DNA from: Ignavibacteriaceae bacterium
GTDB lineage: Bacteria > Bacteroidota > Ignavibacteria > Ignavibacteriales > Ignavibacteriaceae
Assembly (NCBI GenBank): GCA_023229425.1
Contig: JALNZG010000002.1
Location: 362,396 to 426,395 of the forward strand
Length of the DNA: 64,000 nt
Direction of reading: 5' to 3'
Of this stretch, positions 62,801 through 64,000 are shown piece by piece (position 1 is the first letter of the stretch; every line of letters starts with the position of its first letter). The translations under genes were made by a program, and so were the position numbers. The notes beneath the pieces were generated by a model. It saw only the letters and a list, made by a program, of their open reading frames with translations. It did no database searches and was not told the origin of the DNA.

Positions 62801-63633
62801 ATCCGAATATTATCGAGCCAAGTTTGAATTTGTCCATACCACTTTACGTTGAAGTCAAAATAATGAGGATGACACCATAAGGAATTTGCAATCTGGTCTA
62901 ATTGCAAGTCATCATTTTGTAAAACCGATAAGGTTGAAAATGAAGATGGCGAAGAAGGTGTGCATGTATCCAGTGAATTGAAATTACATTCAAATAAATA
63001 ATAAGTATTATCTAAAGGAAAGTCAGAACTTTTTAATGTTCTTTTTATGGTGCTTTCGACTTTTGTAGCATCCCATATTTCAATATCTACTACAGGGGTG
63101 TTTGGATCAGTTGTCCCAGTCCTTGAAATTTTTAGACGGAAATATGCATGGTAATTTAAGTTACTACGCGTTATGTTATTTGGCTGGTACTTTACATTTT
63201 TAACCATGTAGTCGTTGGCTACTGTGGCTTTGAGAGCAGTATGATCATAAAAGTTTGTAGGTTGTTCGGCATTTTGATCATAAGGGGGATCGCTTAAGCT
63301 GCCCTGCATATAAGAAAAATAATTATCATTCGCATCCAAATAAAACCGTTCGACTGCTGCATAACTTTGTAGAGGTGTACCAAGAATGATATTGATATTA
63401 TGAATTGCAGCGGAATCGAGAAGCTCGTTATTTTGTGCATCCGAAAGTGTTGCGCTAAAAGGATACCCATAGTTAAAATACCCGCTTTGCATCAACGGAA
63501 ATGTTTTTTGCAGTTGTGTAGTGTGTGAGGGAACTCCGGATGCCGCTGAGTAGATATAATAAGCACTAACAGGGAATTGCTGGCTGAATATCATTCCCGT
63601 AAAAAGCTGCAAAAGTAAAAGAAGTTTTTTCAT
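59866..63633 (-). CDS. Large type IX-secreted protein with glycosidase-like and beta-helix domains
   Basis: The 1255-residue product has a signal peptide (residues 1-18). The N-terminal 600 residues have the look of a glycosidase TIM barrel, with FYLRDEP near residue 315 and AYGAKGVHYFGYWTE near residue 453, but no family is certain. A right-handed parallel beta-helix follows at about 658-920, then a TPR-like helical part near 980-1130, and a type A sorting domain from about 1180 (NYPNPFNPVTT) to the end (KKMILVK). The sorting domain marks it for surface delivery by T9SS. The next gene has the same domain. Confidence 0.75.
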   Translation of the reverse strand: MKKLLLLLQLFTGMIFSQQFPVSAYYIYSAASGVPSHTTQLQKTFPLMQSGYFNYGYPFSATLSDAQNNELLDSAAIHNINIILGTPLQSYAAVERFYLDANDNYFSYMQGSLSDPPYDQNAEQPTNFYDHTALKATVANDYMVKNVKYQPNNITRSNLNYHAYFRLKISRTGTTDPNTPVVDIEIWDATKVESTIKRTLKSSDFPLDNTYYLFECNFNSLDTCTPSSPSSFSTLSVLQNDDLQLDQIANSLWCHPHYFDFNVKWYGQIQTWLDNIRIDGTFNTTYDPSTLFNGGYDNQINTIAKKFNTKPALARFYLRDEPYINQYLAYDHINKQLIIAGQENGIDPASGKGLGYTAMTTEDPNYGSFDRYAQEAVPYELATDIYRFHWGAPLQLDPNYTSFAQNEFQTAIAKFKLAQQNSVYTNSKTWQYFPNISQFSNITREPYLSEIYAQVNLALAYGAKGVHYFGYWTESNRDMIGLVDPNLDPINSSSPYSVYHENKWDGIKSLNLKLALVGPTLMNLAWQGGYSIHTNPGYPNYITNISAYTTGGTQDSYPSSTYVELGTFRRSDQINNDKLEFFFVVNRRTLSADQRNIAVTINKSTTIYNNWKVTEVGTSNTWTVSNTGSFTTNYQPGEGKLFKMEPVMLAGGTLAYNENIPQTTTLNSGITLSIQPGVSLTFTNGASLIVNGTLIANGTSANRIIFNRSGPNGLWGSLKFDGTGATSSILSNVEVYNATSIQILNDANVTVKNSIIQNCNQGVYVYNASPQIINNQITNPSLHGIYVDAINKSPLIQDNSITKTSGNANYKHQEGIILYNGTNGYITHNSISGFDHGIYVGGSNAYFTDYTWQNHFPNNKFTFNRMGVQIGWGAFLIGGYGTNICWNNNISNNDYYNIFVYASSRALVQNNYWGVGNLKQYLDPTSTWEILPALSTDPWLPQGGSQAIAVANTSSSEVQTLATTDKSTPVLNTTSMAKGHVSNDLGTDKNEDEILKEIRLEKEGKIDEAIEYLKKMVKNKKNSLYAITALGGLKERYGKENVQLYFEDLLKDPNEENKSRIKKHLAGFYLNKDEDDKATAIFDELRNDKSSKRDNFEGLLDKFNYILHKKKDIISAKNLLAEMKNKFSDDEDAIMHISTAEMLITEGDNFALGKKQNKTEATLEIEIPKEYALFNNYPNPFNPVTTITYQLPKEGLVTLKIYDVLGNEVKTLVNEQKEMGKYTVQFDASSLASGMYVYQLRVNDYTSTKKMILVK

Positions 63634-63657
63634 AGTGTACCTCGTTATATTTAAAGG

Positions 63658-64000
63658 TTATTTAATATAAACGGCTTTTTTGGTTAAGCTGCCGTCTGTT
63701 GTTTTTAATAGATAATAATAAATTCCTGAACTGACATGATTTCCGTGTTTATCTATTCCCTTCCATGTTATTAAATGATTCCCGGATATCTGTTCTTCAT
63801 TATTAACAAGAGTCATTATTTCTCTTCCTAAAGAGTTATATATTTTAAGTGTTACTTTTTCTGTTTTAGTTAAACTATACTCAATTGTAGTTTCCGGATT
63901 AAATGGGTTAGGGTAATTTTGTTTTAACTCGAAACTATTTGGTTGAGATGTGGATTGATTTTTTACCTCTGTTACAAGTGTTGTGTCACCGGAATAAATT
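63658..64000 (-). CDS. C-terminal part of another type IX-secreted protein (partial)
   Basis: The minus-strand frame runs from the window edge to a TAA at 63658-63660; it lacks a start here. About 110 codons are visible and end in the type A sorting domain: QNYPNPFNPETTIEYSL, then LGREIMTLVN, GNHVSSGIYYYLLKT and KKAVYIK. It lies 24 bp before the 1255-residue gene, so the two are likely one operon. The body of the protein lies outside. Confidence 0.85.
   Translation of the reverse strand, partial: IYSGDTTLVTEVKNQSTSQPNSFELKQNYPNPFNPETTIEYSLTKTEKVTLKIYNSLGREIMTLVNNEEQISGNHLITWKGIDKHGNHVSSGIYYYLLKTTDGSLTKKAVYIK

Overview
The window looks like chromosomal DNA of a low-GC Gram-negative bacterium of the Bacteroidota/Ignavibacteria lineage (inference). 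Two secreted proteins end in the NYPNPFNP-type sorting domain of type IX secretion. There is a full outer-membrane assembly cluster (uppS, bamA, two skp-like genes, lpxD). Several promoters carry the Bacteroidota-like -10 element TAnnTTTG, here paired with a TTGACA-like -35 at exactly 17 bp. No rRNA, tRNA, CRISPR array or transposase gene was seen.

Layout. 1-6.3 kb: accessory envelope and stress genes (DUF4097 protein, VOC protein, HAD phosphatase, a frameshifted DUF1579 gene, AlaX-like editing protein, thioredoxin-like lipoprotein, MsrA, beta-propeller lipoprotein). 6.4-11.2 kb: hslUV, an ICMT-like membrane protein, rpoN and a DUF3109 gene. 11.4-17.9 kb: an SDR enzyme, a giant lamin-tail-domain exoprotein, DUF2203, HAD and a K+ channel. 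18-20.9 kb: a paired active/inactive M16 peptidase operon. 21.1-25.8 kb: two paralogous membrane proteins, a winged-helix regulator, a TPR protein and a TonB-dependent receptor, with the same palindromic operator before both halves. 25.9-32.2 kb: EVE protein, an Nramp-UspA fusion, NifU, Ogt, TrpB2-like enzyme and an MFS transporter.

32.3-34.8 kb holds one gene that fuses a DNA methyltransferase to a BsuBI/PstI-type restriction endonuclease. 34.9-37.9 kb: tpiA, a lipoprotein, a ferredoxin-like protein and a small membrane protein. 38-45.5 kb: an rRNA methyltransferase, an unknown gene and the lpxD-skp-skp-bamA-uppS cluster. 45.7-47.1 kb: lexA with two small unknown genes, one a possible nuclease, behind a promoter whose spacer is a perfect TGTTC-N4-GAACA palindrome. 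47.2-52.6 kb: a Fic-like winged-helix fragment, galE, rfbA, rfbC and glycogen phosphorylase.

52.6-54.6 kb: a second restriction-modification pair (unknown endonuclease plus D12-class adenine methylase). 54.7-57.5 kb: a carbamoyltransferase/SxtJ/DUF5989 cluster with an orphan antitoxin-like gene and a 49-residue lysine-rich microprotein. 57.8-59.7 kb: Lrp/AsnC regulator and glutamine synthetase. 59.9-64 kb: a 1255-residue type IX-secreted protein and the tail of another.

The strongest candidates for something new are the lexA operon with its two unknown partners, the fused BsuBI/PstI enzyme, the operator-linked regulator/receptor module, and a 19-bp palindrome embedded in two unrelated coding sequences in different frames.
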